Part shown: positions 9,756 to 17,619 of the stretch, piece after piece
Position numbering within the stretch: the first letter of the stretch is position 1
Layout of the letters: each line of letters begins with the position of its first letter
From: Chengkuizengella sp. SCS-71B
GTDB taxonomy: Bacteria > Bacillota > Bacilli > Paenibacillales > KCTC-33759
DNA: 64,000 bases
Direction of reading: 5' to 3'
NCBI RefSeq assembly: GCF_040100845.1
Contig: NZ_JAZHSH010000001.1
Coordinates: 1,984,001-2,048,000, forward strand
Notes under the pieces: generated by a model
Databases searched by the model: none
What the model saw: the letters and a program-made list of their open reading frames with translations, nothing else
What the model was told of the DNA's origin: nothing
Made by a program: the position numbers and the translations under genes

Positions 9756-10526
9756 TTAATGCTCTACTAAGTAAACCTCTTCTTTATAATGCCTAAGTGA
9801 GTCTTTCCAAGCATTTATTGATTCAAACCATTTATTATGATCATAGTTTATACTTTTAAGCAGAGTTAAAGGTACTTTCAAATTCAATATTCTTCCTTGG
9901 ATTATGAATCTTGTTACGCCTGACGGTAATGTTAAACCTTTTAAAACAACTTTTTTAATTAAACACATATTAACAGTTGGGTATTGTAAAAATACTTCGT
10001 TATGATTTGGCGTAATATGTTGATCATTGTGAATTCTCTTTACGTTATAATCTTTATTATAAGCATTCACTAGATCGTTCCATGAAGAAATTAGTTTGAA
10101 GTCATTACCTGGACTTTCATGAATACATATTTCTTCATTAGTGTTGTTTGGATAATTTATTTTGCCTAAAATAGTTTTGTTTTTACTATTTTTAGTGAAA
10201 ATTAGTTCACTATTTTCCTTAATTTGATCTAACCATTCATCTTTTTGAAGCAAATGATTCCAACTTTGCAGTGATATTTCACTTTCACTTACGATTTGAG
10301 CAGGAATCCAATTACAGCCTAATTCCTTCAAAGTAAGTACTCTGTGCAATCCATCTAATAATAGATACTTTTTCTCATCTAATTCCATGACTGAGATTGG
10401 ATTGCGTAGAAATCCATCTTCTAAAATTCGTTGTTTTGTAGAAGACAGTCGTGCACCTTCATGTTTTTCATGAAAAAGTATATCAGTTGGATGAATGAGT
10501 TTTAAAGAGGATTCTATTTTTGACAT
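9756..10526 (-). CDS. SbnI-like ParB/Srx-fold serine kinase
   Basis: A 256-aa protein of the ParB/sulfiredoxin fold family, resembling S. aureus SbnI (254 aa), which phosphorylates free L-serine to O-phospho-L-serine, the substrate of SbnA. E20 (in DILFHE) and D58 with the DGLHR motif (58-62) fall where the SbnI/archaeal SerK family has its catalytic Glu and phosphate-binding motif. The C-terminal GVTRFIIQGRILNLKVPL also looks like that family. The ATG at 10526 has AAGGAG 8 bases upstream. It is last in an operon with sbnA-like and sbnB-like genes, which makes serine activation the natural role. Kinase activity is inferred. Confidence 0.8.
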   Translation of the reverse strand: MSKIESSLKLIHPTDILFHEKHEGARLSSTKQRILEDGFLRNPISVMELDEKKYLLLDGLHRVLTLKELGCNWIPAQIVSESEISLQSWNHLLQKDEWLDQIKENSELIFTKNSKNKTILGKINYPNNTNEEICIHESPGNDFKLISSWNDLVNAYNKDYNVKRIHNDQHITPNHNEVFLQYPTVNMCLIKKVVLKGLTLPSGVTRFIIQGRILNLKVPLTLLKSINYDHNKWFESINAWKDSLRHYKEEVYLVEH

Positions 10527-10553
10527 CAAAAGAACTCCTTTTTATTAATTTAA

Positions 10554-11486
10554 CTAGATACTGAAGCTTTGAGTTTGATTATTATTTTCCTTTTTCAGTG
10601 AAATGAGCACGATCATTAGTAGAATTGATAATGCCCCTATAATTTGAAAGGTTTCGAATGCAATATTAAGCCAGACAACGGAAGATATAACGGCAGCAAT
10701 AGGTTCTGAACAACCTAATAGACTTGTCTCTGTTGGTGAAATATATTTTAGACTTTCTAAATACATATAAAATGCAATAAGTGTTCCAAATATAACTACA
10801 AATGCAATGTAGACTGTTGTGAGACTGATCCAACTCGTTACATTTGTATCCCATATGGGATGGACGAAGAAGTTCATGCAGATTCCTCCGATAATCATTC
10901 CCCAGCCTACAACGATGGTTGATCCAAGTTCTTTAATTAATGAACCAGAGTATAGAGTATAAAAAGCAAGAGTTACTCCAGATAAAATCCCCCATACAAT
11001 TGCTGGTGTTGAAACCGTAAGTTCTTCAATATTACCGTTGGTTAATAATAAAAATGTACCGATTAAAGCAAGGGATACACCAATCCAGTCTAACCACCTT
11101 GGAAGCACTTTTTTATAAAAAACAAAAAATAGGATGATAAAAACTGGAGCTAAGTATTGTAATAATGTTGCTACTGCGGCATTTCCTTCGTTTATAGAAG
11201 CAAAATAAGTAAATTGAACACCTAACATACCAAATAAACCAAATAGAATTAATTTAAAGACTAGTTTTGAATCTTTCCAAACTGACCAAACATTACGTCT
11301 ATTGCTGCCTAGGCTTGCAATTAGTATGAGTAAAATTCCTGAAATAAGTAATCTAGTAGTGACTAACCAAGGCATAGATATATTATCATTTTGAAAGAGG
11401 TGTTGAGCTACTGTACCTGATAATCCCCATAGAGATGCTCCACATGTTACCATGATAAGTCCTTTTATTCTGTTTCCATTTGTCAA
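10554..11486 (-). CDS. EamA/DMT-family transporter
   Basis: A 310-aa membrane protein with about ten transmembrane segments in two EamA repeats (drug/metabolite transporter superfamily). Members usually export amino acids or small metabolites. It lies between the SbnB-like and serine-kinase genes, so export of the pathway product or of Dap itself is a reasonable guess. TAGGAGG precedes the ATG. There is no sequence evidence for the exact substrate. Confidence 0.85.
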   Translation of the reverse strand: MTNGNRIKGLIMVTCGASLWGLSGTVAQHLFQNDNISMPWLVTTRLLISGILLILIASLGSNRRNVWSVWKDSKLVFKLILFGLFGMLGVQFTYFASINEGNAAVATLLQYLAPVFIILFFVFYKKVLPRWLDWIGVSLALIGTFLLLTNGNIEELTVSTPAIVWGILSGVTLAFYTLYSGSLIKELGSTIVVGWGMIIGGICMNFFVHPIWDTNVTSWISLTTVYIAFVVIFGTLIAFYMYLESLKYISPTETSLLGCSEPIAAVISSVVWLNIAFETFQIIGALSILLMIVLISLKKENNNQTQSFSI

Positions 11487-11556
11487 AATACTACCTCCTA
11501 TACCAAGAACGTCGGATCTTCTCTTTATTCACTTAAGGTAATAATCTATGTTGTGT

Positions 11557-12585
11557 TTAATATAAACTCAGTTTTCTACCTATTTCCAATTTTAGGGCTC
11601 TATCATAAATAGTATAGGCACAATACACATCTTCAATTGCCATTCCCATTGGATTTAATATGATAATTTCTTCATCATTTTCTCTGCCTGAAACTTTTCC
11701 TGCTACGATTTCTCCTAATTCTGCATGCAGCATTTCCCTTGAGAATTTTCCTTCTAGGACAAGTTGATTAATCACTTTTTTCTCTCTATTTGCTTGATCC
11801 CAGTCATCAACAATCACTTTATTTGCTTTGAGAAAAACATCTTTTTCAAAATCCATGATGGATACGTTGCATATGAATGTACCTGGTGATATCCATTCAA
11901 ATGGAATATAGGGTTTATCTGAAACCGTACATGTTAATATGACTTCTCCTGCCCGAATGGTATCTTCTAAGTCACTAAGCACATTAACTTTGATTTTGCT
12001 GTTATATTTCATCAATTTATCTTTTAGGGCATTTGCATTTTCTTGATTAACATCATACAAATTAATGACCTGTATGTGTGAGAACTGTTCAATAAAAGAT
12101 TTCAAATGGAAATCAGCTATAATTCCACAACCGATACAACTTATTTGGTTAAATTCAGGTTTTGCTAAATGTATTGCACCTATAACAGATACTGCTGCCG
12201 TTCTCATTCCACTTATTAAGCTTCCTTCCATTACTGCAATTGGATAATTGGTATCTGGATCATTAAGGATGATAACAGCACTTGCTCTTTCCAGTCCTCT
12301 TTTAATTGGATTATCATTTTTGCTTCCTACCCATTTAATGCCTGAAATTTGTACTTCTTCACCTGATAGATGTCCGGGCATAGCAATAATTCTATCTGCT
12401 ATATGTCCTTTTTCCTGATTGGCTCTTAAATAAGGTTTAAGTGGTTGCACTATTTTATTGTTAGCATGTAAAATCAAAGCTTGTCGAATGGAGTTAACAT
12501 ACATCTCGGAGCTATCTCCACCTGCTTCAATAATATTGCTTTTGTTTAAATATAAAATTTCTGGATTTAAAACATTAGTTAACAT
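11557..12585 (-). CDS. sbnB: SbnB-like N-(2-amino-2-carboxyethyl)-L-glutamate dehydrogenase
   Basis: NAD-dependent enzyme of the ornithine cyclodeaminase/mu-crystallin family. SbnB oxidatively cleaves the SbnA product ACEGA into L-2,3-diaminopropionate and 2-oxoglutarate. The Rossmann motif IGCGIIADFH (about 151-160) and the substrate-site stretch SGIKWVGSKNDNP (81-93) are visible. Length 342 aa fits. It is 17 bases downstream of the sbnA-like gene in the same operon. Simple ornithine cyclodeaminase or alanine dehydrogenase activity is the alternative, but the sbnA pairing argues against it. Confidence 0.82.
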   Translation of the reverse strand: MLTNVLNPEILYLNKSNIIEAGGDSSEMYVNSIRQALILHANNKIVQPLKPYLRANQEKGHIADRIIAMPGHLSGEEVQISGIKWVGSKNDNPIKRGLERASAVIILNDPDTNYPIAVMEGSLISGMRTAAVSVIGAIHLAKPEFNQISCIGCGIIADFHLKSFIEQFSHIQVINLYDVNQENANALKDKLMKYNSKIKVNVLSDLEDTIRAGEVILTCTVSDKPYIPFEWISPGTFICNVSIMDFEKDVFLKANKVIVDDWDQANREKKVINQLVLEGKFSREMLHAELGEIVAGKVSGRENDEEIIILNPMGMAIEDVYCAYTIYDRALKLEIGRKLSLY

Positions 12586-12602
12586 TTAGCTCTCCCCCTA
12601 AT

Positions 12603-13598
12603 TTAGGTATAAAATACTATTCCATCATTTTTTCTATCAACTTGAATATCAATTTTTCTATCATCTAACCATTCATTTGAAAATAAAGTGTTGTAATATC
12701 TATCCCCACGATCAGGCAAGACAGCTAAAATATTACTTTCTTCAGAAATTTCTTTAGCTAACTCTAATGCAGCATATACAGTAGCTCCTGATGAACCTCC
12801 TACTACTAATCCTTCTTTTACAGCCAAATCTCTGGTTGTTCGAAAAGCCTCTGCATCCCCAACATGTGTAATTTTATCATAGAGAGAAAGATCCAGATTG
12901 CCTGGAACAATGGCATTTCCCATACCAATAATATGTCGAACCTTAGGAGGGGTGCCGAAAATGACAGATCCTTTTGCATCTACAGCAAGTGTTTTTATAG
13001 TGGGAATTAATTTCTTGAGTCCTCTTGATAATCCAGTAACAAGTCCTGCTGTTCCAACAGAACAAATAATCCAGTCTAATTTCCCTTTAAAATCTTGAAA
13101 TACTTCTCTTGCTAAAGTTTCGGAATATGCTCCAGGATTATAAGGGGTGTTATATTGGTTTGGCCAAAATCCACTTTGAACGGAGCTTGCTAACTGTTGT
13201 GCCATTTTAATACGAGCCTTTAAATAATTACCACTTTCATCTGGTTGTTCAACCATAATCGTTTCAGCACCTAATGCCTTTATTAAACTTAGGTTTACGT
13301 CACTGATTTTAGGATCAATTACACAGATCATATTGTATCCTTTTTGTTTAGCGACTAAAGACAAACCTATTGCTAAATTTCCTGAAGAAGATTCTACGAT
13401 AGTACCTCCTTCTTTTAACTTACCTTCCTTTTCCGCCATCTCTATTATATTTTTAGCTACGCGATCTTTAGAACTACCACCAGGATTATATCCTTCCAAT
13501 TTCACAAAAATATTTTTATTTATGTAAGATGGTAGAATTTTATTTAATTTTACTATAGGCGTATTTCCGATCAAATCTAATACATTATTGTAAATCAT
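12603..13598 (-). CDS. sbnA: SbnA-like PLP-dependent ACEGA synthase
   Basis: Fold-type II PLP enzyme of the cysteine synthase family. SbnA condenses O-phospho-L-serine with L-glutamate to make N-(1-amino-1-carboxyl-2-ethyl)-glutamate. The PLP lysine is K44 in NPGGSSKDR, and the substrate loop SSSGN is at about 70-74. Length 331 aa is typical. The ATG overlaps the end of the upstream formyltransferase gene by 14 bases, showing translational coupling. RBS GGAGG lies inside that gene. An ordinary cysteine synthase is possible, but the adjacent sbnB-like and kinase genes favour Dap synthesis. Confidence 0.82.
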   Translation of the reverse strand: MIYNNVLDLIGNTPIVKLNKILPSYINKNIFVKLEGYNPGGSSKDRVAKNIIEMAEKEGKLKEGGTIVESSSGNLAIGLSLVAKQKGYNMICVIDPKISDVNLSLIKALGAETIMVEQPDESGNYLKARIKMAQQLASSVQSGFWPNQYNTPYNPGAYSETLAREVFQDFKGKLDWIICSVGTAGLVTGLSRGLKKLIPTIKTLAVDAKGSVIFGTPPKVRHIIGMGNAIVPGNLDLSLYDKITHVGDAEAFRTTRDLAVKEGLVVGGSSGATVYAALELAKEISEESNILAVLPDRGDRYYNTLFSNEWLDDRKIDIQVDRKNDGIVFYT

Positions 13599-14448
13599 TG
13601 CAGACCTCCAAACTATTCTTCATATCAAGATAGTTTCTTTTTGCTTGTTCATATTTTTTAATAGAATAGTCCTTTCGGATAAAAACAGGACCTAAATAAT
13701 CTTTACTTGTACTGACACCCATTTGTTTTTTACCAGGGTACAAAAGGGCTTTGCTTGCCTGTTCTATTAATAAGTCAAAAGCCAATCTGTAACACATTGC
13801 TTTTAGTTGAGGTAAGGAATCATATGATAAAGAATTTTCAATTCTCACTGCATTAATAATTGGACCAGTATCTATACCGTTATCAATGTAGTGTACAGTG
13901 GCACCGACTGATGATTTAAATTTTTCTAAATCTCCCAAATAAGCCATATTTTCTATCGCATTCATTCCTCGAGCCACAGGCAATACAGCAGAATGAGCAT
14001 TTATTATTAATCCATCAGTTAATTCAATCCACCAAGGATGAAGAATTGTATCCAAAAAAATAAAAATTCTTATTTCATCATAAATTTTACTAAGGTTTAT
14101 TAACCAATCTTTTATTTGAATATCATTAATATCTAAACCTACATTTTTTACAAATTTATTTCGTGAATTGTAATTAGGAATTCCATAAAGTTGTATCATT
14201 TCCATTTCAGATTCACTAATTTCCCCATAAGCATTAATTAGTTGTTCTTTAGCAGCATCAGATAAATGCTTCATTCCTAAATATGAATCATGAAAAATTT
14301 GTTGTTGTTCGTTTCTTTCTCCTCTAATAATTACCCCCTCATAACCGGGTTTATCTTGAAATGTTTGTATCCATTCATTAATCAAGTATGAAGGGTGAAA
14401 GCTAGATTCTGTCATTAAAATGAATGCTCTATTCATCTCTATATTCAT
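13585..14448 (-). CDS. formyltransferase-family protein in Dap operon
   Basis: A 287-aa protein with the core of the methionyl-tRNA/GAR formyltransferase fold. The catalytic triad is intact: N150 and H152 in IINAHSAVLP and D193 in GIDTGPI. Residues 1-110 do not resemble the usual N-terminal part of Fmt or PurN, and no Fmt C-terminal OB domain is evident. The start ATG 14448 follows GGAGAGGAG; an upstream TTG frame would overlap this RBS. First gene of the Dap operon. It probably formylates an amine such as Dap or a Dap conjugate using 10-formyltetrahydrofolate; the substrate is inferred. Confidence 0.75.
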   Translation of the reverse strand: MNIEMNRAFILMTESSFHPSYLINEWIQTFQDKPGYEGVIIRGERNEQQQIFHDSYLGMKHLSDAAKEQLINAYGEISESEMEMIQLYGIPNYNSRNKFVKNVGLDINDIQIKDWLINLSKIYDEIRIFIFLDTILHPWWIELTDGLIINAHSAVLPVARGMNAIENMAYLGDLEKFKSSVGATVHYIDNGIDTGPIINAVRIENSLSYDSLPQLKAMCYRLAFDLLIEQASKALLYPGKKQMGVSTSKDYLGPVFIRKDYSIKKYEQAKRNYLDMKNSLEVCNDLQ

Positions 14449-15037
14449 ACAACTCCTCTCCAAAAATGGTTTTAATTTTACAATAATTTAAAATAATTAC
14501 CAAAACTAACATCATATTAACTTATAAGTCCAAATATTTCAATAGATTTCCAATTAATTAATTACATGTAATATTACTAAAAAATGGGATTATTTTTCAT
14601 AAATATAAAATTTTATGATAAATTATTTATTTTTAAGATTAATCTCTTTCAATTATTTTGATATATTTGAGTTTTGTTGCGTTAAACAATTTGAAATTTG
14701 CAATTAAATACAGTATCTATTGAAATAAATTGTAAAAATATTATAATATAGTTAAATTTTTATAGTTTAAGGAGGTTTTAGATATGAAAGTGTAGAAAAT
14801 TATATAATATAGAATGGAAAATGGGGTGGTATCTAACTAAAAATATAGAAATCATGCAACTGGAAAATGATAGCGAAAGTTCCTTCACAAAAACTCAATT
14901 CATTTTTAACGAAAACAATGTAAGCGCTTAACCTATTGAAAAACTATGAGGTGCAAGTTTATTAGCATGATTACTTCTGAGTTTGATTTATGATTAACGT
15001 GGTTTTATAAACTACACTATTTAGGAGGAAATTTTAA
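14449..15037. other. AT-rich divergent intergenic region
   Basis: 589 bases between the Dap operon and the PI-PLC gene, which are transcribed away from each other. It must hold both promoters. A ribosome binding site followed by only a three-codon frame (AAGGAGG, ATG at about 14784, then TAG) is present, and a cre-like palindrome lies at 14919-14932. No real gene or RNA structure is seen. Confidence 0.6.
14919..14932 (+). promoter_or_regulatory. cre-like CcpA site upstream of PI-PLC
   Basis: TGTAAGCGCTTAAC has the perfect palindromic core TAAGCGCTTA and matches the catabolite-responsive element consensus TGWAARCGYTWNCW except at one position. It lies about 105 bases before the PI-PLC start. 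This suggests carbon catabolite control of the exported lipase genes. Confidence 0.5.
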
Positions 15038-16495
15038 ATGAAAATGATCAAGAAATCAATGAATTTCATCATTATTTTTACACTATTACTCCCTTTAGTT
15101 TTGACAAACAGTAGTTTTGTAATGTCTGCTAGTAACGAGAATTGGATGGAACAAGTTAATTCTAACAATCCTGATTTTGGTAATCGCACATTAAGAGAAG
15201 TCATATTACCAGGTACTCATGATGCAGGCACATCTACAATGGATGATGCAAATGACCCTAGAGACCCTGGGCCAGATTATTGGAATCTTAAAGATTTATT
15301 TCAAAATGCAGCTGCACATGCAGGAAAATCAATTGTTGCAGATTGGTCACAGACTCAAGGTTTAACGATTGAACAACAGTTAAATGAAGGGATTCGATAT
15401 TTTGATTTGCGTGTTGCACCCAATGTTTGGCAGCCAGTTTTTGACAGCTATCAAATTCAAGAAACTAATTTACGTACTCTTCACGGTTTATATGGGGAGT
15501 CAGTGAGTGAAATTATCGCTGATACAAAAAGGTTTTTGGATGAAAATGAAAAGGAAATAGTAATTCTAGATTTTCAACATTTTTATGAAATGACGCAAAC
15601 TAGCTACAATCATCTCAATCAATTACTTCAAAATACTTTTGGAGACTTATTAATTCCTTCTTCATATGGAGTGAATGTTACACTTAATCAGCTTTGGAGT
15701 GAAAATAAGAGAGTCATCGTTTTATATGGTAGTGATAATCAGCGTTATACTAATTCAATAGATATAAGAAGCATTTATGCTAATGACTTTAGTAGTTGGC
15801 TTTGGGATCGTAGATCAAATGTTCAATCTGATTGGGCTAATACTACTGATGTAAATGTATTGAAACAAAGGCTTGATCAGAGCATAGCATCAGCAAACTC
15901 TAATAAGCTCTTTGTACTGCAAGGGGTACTAACACCTAGTGATGATTTAATTATCGATGCTGTGTTAGGAGGTTTAGATCCGTTTTCAGCGATAGGTGTA
16001 CATTCATTACACGAATTAGCAAGATCCGCTAATAATGAAGTTCCAAGATGGGTACTGAATGATTGGGCGAATGAACCATTAAATATTATTATGTTAGATT
16101 GGATTCATGAAACTGATATCGTTAATATCATTAGAAGTATGAACGAAGGAAGTGAGTATCAAGGACCTGTAGAACAACATACTCTTATTGCTTCAGTAAC
16201 ATCAAATGGAGGACCTCAACCAGGTCAGAAACACCGTTCAAGTCATAACTTTTCTACCGTAAACATTCCCTCGGGTACTGAAAAGTTATATTGGGAAGTT
16301 GTTAATAACTCCAATGCAGATGCAATTAGATTTAGAGTGAAAGAGGATGTTTCCATATGGACTGATCCAATAATATTTAATTCATTAAGCAGTGGTTCAT
16401 ACACTGGTATCATAAGGAATGACAAATTATATATTGCAGATCCATCAAACACCGGTGGAAACTCATTCACGGTTAAAGTTTATGCTGTTAAATAA
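15038..16495 (+). CDS. secreted phosphatidylinositol-specific phospholipase C
   Basis: Exported PI-PLC X-domain enzyme that cleaves phosphatidylinositol or GPI anchors to diacylglycerol and (cyclic) inositol phosphate. A signal peptide (about 1-31) is followed by the X domain with both catalytic histidines: H61 in LPGTHDAGT and H149 in RTLHGLYG. The conserved IRYFDLRV is at 119-126. At 485 aa it is much longer than the about 300-aa Bacillus enzymes; the last 110 residues form an additional beta-rich domain, perhaps for binding lipid or carbohydrate. AGGAGG precedes the ATG. A secreted LNS2-type protein follows 81 bases later. Confidence 0.9.
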   Translation: MKMIKKSMNFIIIFTLLLPLVLTNSSFVMSASNENWMEQVNSNNPDFGNRTLREVILPGTHDAGTSTMDDANDPRDPGPDYWNLKDLFQNAAAHAGKSIVADWSQTQGLTIEQQLNEGIRYFDLRVAPNVWQPVFDSYQIQETNLRTLHGLYGESVSEIIADTKRFLDENEKEIVILDFQHFYEMTQTSYNHLNQLLQNTFGDLLIPSSYGVNVTLNQLWSENKRVIVLYGSDNQRYTNSIDIRSIYANDFSSWLWDRRSNVQSDWANTTDVNVLKQRLDQSIASANSNKLFVLQGVLTPSDDLIIDAVLGGLDPFSAIGVHSLHELARSANNEVPRWVLNDWANEPLNIIMLDWIHETDIVNIIRSMNEGSEYQGPVEQHTLIASVTSNGGPQPGQKHRSSHNFSTVNIPSGTEKLYWEVVNNSNADAIRFRVKEDVSIWTDPIIFNSLSSGSYTGIIRNDKLYIADPSNTGGNSFTVKVYAVK

Positions 16496-16576
16496 TTTTT
16501 ATAATTATTTACCCGTACAGTATCATTTATACCATCTGAGGAAATAAAGTGAAATATATTAAAAGGAAATGATGAA

Positions 16577-17557
16577 ATGAAAAAATATTTATTTTTATTG
16601 ATCCTGACAGTTATACTCATTCTCCCAACGTATAATTTAGCTGATGCCTCAGAGAATTCAAGCGAGTTGTATTATGATCTGTCAGTAGATTCATTTGACC
16701 TACAACCGGAGGGTTTTAACGGTTTTTTTAATAAATACTTTATATCCACTCATACTCCACATCATAATGGGTATGACAGAATCTATAATTCTACTGATTC
16801 TCAGATTATTGAAGGAAAATTTCAATATGGGGATATTAGGAAAGACCTTGAAGGTGAATGGGTTTCAATATACTTGTGGTCGTTTTCAGATGAAGAACCT
16901 ACATGGACACAGATTGGTAGAGAAAAAACAGACTCAGATGGTCGAATATCATATACTATTTCAGAAGATCTGAGACTTGGAAATGGATTACACCTAATTA
17001 AATTGCATGTTGAAGGTGATGCAACTTTTGCAAATATGTTTATAAACGTAATTGATCAAGGTGAAAAGTTTGTTGTTTTTGATATTGATGGTACATTAAC
17101 AACTGATGATTTTGAATCTGTAAAAGAATATGCTGATGAATTTTTTTCAGAGACATATCGTGCAGAAATGTATACGAGTGCTAATGAAGTAGTAGATTAT
17201 TATGTTGAACAAGGATACAGTATAATCTATTTGACAGCAAGACCATATTGGTTATCTGAAGTTTCACAAAGATGGCTAATAGACAATAGTTTTCCACATG
17301 GGACTCTACATACCTATCCGGGGGCATCTTTTACTGAAGATGCAGCAGGATATAAAGAAAACTATTTATCAGATGTATTAAATAGTGGAGGTATGATAGA
17401 TTTTGCTTATGGAAACGCTCTAACGGATATAGAAGCATATTTTAGCGTTGGTTTAAACAGGGATCGGATATTTATAATCGGAGAGAATGCAGGCATTGAG
17501 GGTACTACACCCGTTAATAATTATCCAGATCATCTAATGACTCTTATAGAGAATTAA
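16577..17557 (+). CDS. secreted LNS2/HAD-domain protein (lipin-like phosphatase fold)
   Basis: A 326-aa exported protein with signal peptide (about 1-24), a beta-rich domain (about 30-160) and a C-terminal LNS2/HAD domain. The nucleophile motif is FDIDGTLT with D169 and D171, followed by the HAD motif II region IIYLTARPYW. LNS2 domains occur in lipin-type phosphatidate phosphatases and PI-transfer proteins; in bacteria they are rare outside the cytoplasm. Co-orientation with PI-PLC suggests it acts on lipid or phosphorylated products outside the cell. Phosphatase activity is inferred from the intact DxDGT motif. Confidence 0.75.
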   Translation: MKKYLFLLILTVILILPTYNLADASENSSELYYDLSVDSFDLQPEGFNGFFNKYFISTHTPHHNGYDRIYNSTDSQIIEGKFQYGDIRKDLEGEWVSIYLWSFSDEEPTWTQIGREKTDSDGRISYTISEDLRLGNGLHLIKLHVEGDATFANMFINVIDQGEKFVVFDIDGTLTTDDFESVKEYADEFFSETYRAEMYTSANEVVDYYVEQGYSIIYLTARPYWLSEVSQRWLIDNSFPHGTLHTYPGASFTEDAAGYKENYLSDVLNSGGMIDFAYGNALTDIEAYFSVGLNRDRIFIIGENAGIEGTTPVNNYPDHLMTLIEN

Positions 17558-17570
17558 AACATCATTGTAG

Positions 17571-17617
17571 TAAATCCCCCATACTTATAATAGACTAACT
17601 ATATAAGGGGGGATTTA
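17571..17617 (+). promoter_or_regulatory. hairpin that covers the aminotransferase RBS
   Basis: Perfect 10-base inverted repeat TAAATCCCCC (17571-17580) and GGGGGATTTA (17608-17617) with a 27-base loop. The 3' arm contains the ribosome binding site (GGGGGG) for the TTG start at 17620. It could act as a terminator for the upstream gene or hide the RBS; T-richness after it is poor. Confidence 0.55.
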
Positions 17618-17619
17618 CT

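Noticed and set aside
16695-16973. 92-codon frame inside the LNS2 gene
   Set aside because: Overlaps a well supported secreted protein in another frame, has no RBS and shows no domain.
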